From: Oscillospiraceae bacterium
GTDB lineage: Bacteria; Bacillota; Clostridia; Oscillospirales; Oscillospiraceae
Reading direction: 5' to 3'
DNA: 13,531 nt
NCBI GenBank assembly: GCA_031288675.1
Contig: JAITQY010000179.1
Span: forward strand, 1-13,531
Numbering within the stretch: the stretch's first letter is position 1; the number at the start of each line of letters is the position of its first letter. The translations under genes were made by a program, and so were the position numbers. The notes beneath the pieces were generated by a model. That model had not been told where the DNA came from. It did not search any database and was given only the letters and a program-made list of their open reading frames with translations. Below, in pieces: positions 11,877 through 13,531 of the stretch.

Positions 11877-13531
11877 TGGCTATCGTCAAAATGAAAAAAA
11901 TAGCCGTCGTCGGTCTCCTCTCGGAACGAAACGCGCTTATCAAAAAACTTCAGCTTTTAGGATGTGTCCAAATCACGGAGAACCCTATTGCTGCGGACGG
12001 TAATGTCGTTCTGACCGTGCCGGTTACACGGTCGGCGGAATTATCTGCCCGTGCCTCTCAAATGAAACGCGCGCTCGAACTGCTTAACAAATACGCTCCG
12101 GTCAAAACAGGTTTGTTTCCTAATCTGCCGGTTGTCTCCGTTGACGACCTGTTCAGTCAGGACGCGGCGGAAATTGCGGACAAAGCGGCGGATAAAATAT
12201 TTGACGCCGAATCAAAACTCCTTAGCAAATATTCCGATGCCGGCAAACTCGAAAATGCCAAAACCGCGCGTCTCCCGTGGGAACTTCTTGATGTGCCGCT
12301 TCATATTACCGCGACCAAAAGCGTGAGTTTCAAATTCGGAGCCGTTCCGGCTCAGAAAGACCTGCTGGAGTTCGAGGAAGCGCTTATAGCGCTCGGTGAG
12401 GTTGCGGTATTCCGCGCGGGAACAGACCGAAGTCAAAACTACATGCTTATTGCGTCGCATAACTCCGTTGCCGAACCGCTCGGTGACGTCCTGCGCGATT
12501 ACAGCTTCAACCGTATATATTTCAAAGACGTTCGGGGTACGGCGGCGGAGAACATACATACTCTTGACGCTCAAATCGAAAACGCAAAAGCTGAGATTGA
12601 AGTTCTGCTTGCGGAGCTTAAATCATACGGGGAACTCCGCGGCGCTGTTCAGCTGCGGTATGATCAGCTTGAAAGCGAACTCTTTGCGGAAACATCCAAA
12701 GAACTCCTGCTTGACACAGATAAAACATTTACTTTGACCGGATGGGTCGATCTCCCCAGTCTCCCGAAACTGGAGGACGCGCTTGTTAATTTTACTTGTG
12801 CTTACGACCTGACCGACCCTGTTGACGGTGATAATGTGCCAGTTAAATTCCGCAACAACAAGCTTACCGAGCCTCTGAATATGGTTACGGAAATGTACAG
12901 CCTTCCGGCATACACCAACATTGACCCCAATCCGCTTATCGCGGTATTCTTCCCGGCTTTCTTCGGGATGATGTTCGCGGATATTGGTTACGGACTGATA
13001 GCGCTTATTGCGGGATTGATAATTCAGAAAAAAGCGCCTCGTCTTCGCGGCGCTATGGGGCAGATGAGCCACCTTGCGGTTTTCTGCGGTATTTGGGCTA
13101 TAATTTGGGGCGCGGCAAGCGGCGCGTTCTTCGGGGATATAATACCGGTACTTACAAAAGTATTTACTAAAAGCGAGGTTGCGGCGTTCGATTTGCCGAG
13201 ACTTATTGACCCGATGGGGGACCCCATTACCGTAATTATTATCTCACTTGTAATCGGCGCGGTACAAATTCTGTTCGGTATGGGCGTGAAGTTCTATTTG
13301 CTGTGCCGTGACGGAAATGTCTTGGAAGCGCTGCTAAGCGTTGGAAGTTGGTGGCTGCTGTTTATCGGCATTGCATTGTTTGCTTTAGGCGTTACCCCGT
13401 GGCTTGCGGTTGCGGCGGCGGTACTCGTCGCGCTTGCTCCGGTTATCCTGAACAAGTCGTTCAAGAAACTGCTCGGCGGATTAGGCAGCCTTTATGACAT
13501 TACCTCATACTTCAGCGATTTGCTGTCATAT
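11876..13531 (+). CDS. ntpI: V-type ATPase subunit I (a-subunit), 3' truncated by the window edge
   Basis: The frame runs from ATG 11876 to the end of the window (552 codons, no stop), so roughly the last 100 residues are missing. The N-terminal ~340 residues form the cytoplasmic arm, starting MAIVKMKKIAVVGLLSERN, with a coiled coil around 225-265 (ENIHTLDAQIENAKAEIEVL). The membrane domain begins at about residue 350 with the family hallmark FFPAFFGMMFADIGYGL, followed by helices at about 400-423, 445-475 and 483-506. The last visible residues, LYDITSYFSDLLSY, are the conserved stretch preceding the helices that carry the proton/sodium-channel arginine, which is outside the window. It forms the stator half of the ion channel. 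Gene order (small stalk subunit, then I) matches NtpF-NtpI operons; K, E, C, A, B and D subunits would be expected downstream. Confidence 0.94.
   Translation, partial: MAIVKMKKIAVVGLLSERNALIKKLQLLGCVQITENPIAADGNVVLTVPVTRSAELSARASQMKRALELLNKYAPVKTGLFPNLPVVSVDDLFSQDAAEIADKAADKIFDAESKLLSKYSDAGKLENAKTARLPWELLDVPLHITATKSVSFKFGAVPAQKDLLEFEEALIALGEVAVFRAGTDRSQNYMLIASHNSVAEPLGDVLRDYSFNRIYFKDVRGTAAENIHTLDAQIENAKAEIEVLLAELKSYGELRGAVQLRYDQLESELFAETSKELLLDTDKTFTLTGWVDLPSLPKLEDALVNFTCAYDLTDPVDGDNVPVKFRNNKLTEPLNMVTEMYSLPAYTNIDPNPLIAVFFPAFFGMMFADIGYGLIALIAGLIIQKKAPRLRGAMGQMSHLAVFCGIWAIIWGAASGAFFGDIIPVLTKVFTKSEVAAFDLPRLIDPMGDPITVIIISLVIGAVQILFGMGVKFYLLCRDGNVLEALLSVGSWWLLFIGIALFALGVTPWLAVAAAVLVALAPVILNKSFKKLLGGLGSLYDITSYFSDLLSY

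Overview
The window looks like chromosomal DNA of an anaerobic, Gram-positive-lineage bacterium (Bacillota, most likely class Clostridia). The pointers are a reverse-type rubrerythrin beside a PerR-type regulator, a V-type ATPase operon that opens with a peripheral-stalk subunit and then subunit I, an EFR1-like flavodoxin/ferredoxin protein, a TraX-like membrane protein, strong AGGAGG-type ribosome binding sites and classical sigma-A promoters, several with an extended TGn -10. Base composition is moderate. I see no insertion sequence, prophage, CRISPR array or rRNA. This is mainly housekeeping and accessory-metabolic sequence rather than an obvious island.

Left, plus strand (2-2710): the end of a secreted protein, a very strong terminator, a TraX-family membrane protein, then a 407-base stretch without a conventional gene. 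That stretch contains a complete small transcription unit (promoter, about 220 nt of structured RNA with overlapping micro-ORFs, terminator). It is followed by perR with its own promoter and a palindromic operator candidate, and by a rubrerythrin that probably shares the perR transcript. The last two form an oxidative-stress pair.

Middle, minus strand (2819-8164): reading in the direction of transcription, tRNA-Gly(CCC), a small two-helix membrane protein, an M18 aminopeptidase, a cyclophilin, an EFR1-like ferredoxin, a MalY/PatB aminotransferase-fold C-S lyase, and the ribonucleotide-reductase repressor NrdR. One small plus-strand gene for a 58-residue membrane protein sits between nrdR and the lyase. 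It has a good promoter but apparently no leader, and it overlaps the lyase gene tail-to-tail.

Right, plus strand (8291-13531): a polar amino-acid ABC importer (ATPase, PEB1/GlnH-like lipoprotein, two permeases) with its own promoter and terminator, probably for aspartate/glutamate or glutamine. Then a strong promoter starts the V-type ATPase operon, with the stalk subunit and the first 552 codons of subunit I. Subunit I runs off the window.

The items most worth a second look are the RNA/peptide cassette at 1381-1639, the perfect palindrome over the lyase promoter at 4776-4799, the apparently leaderless small membrane gene at 3411, and the binding-protein/permease junction at 9966-9974, where two genes in the same frame are separated by one stop and one sense codon. 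I found no convincing large novel system. All functional assignments rest on motif recognition by eye, without database searches.
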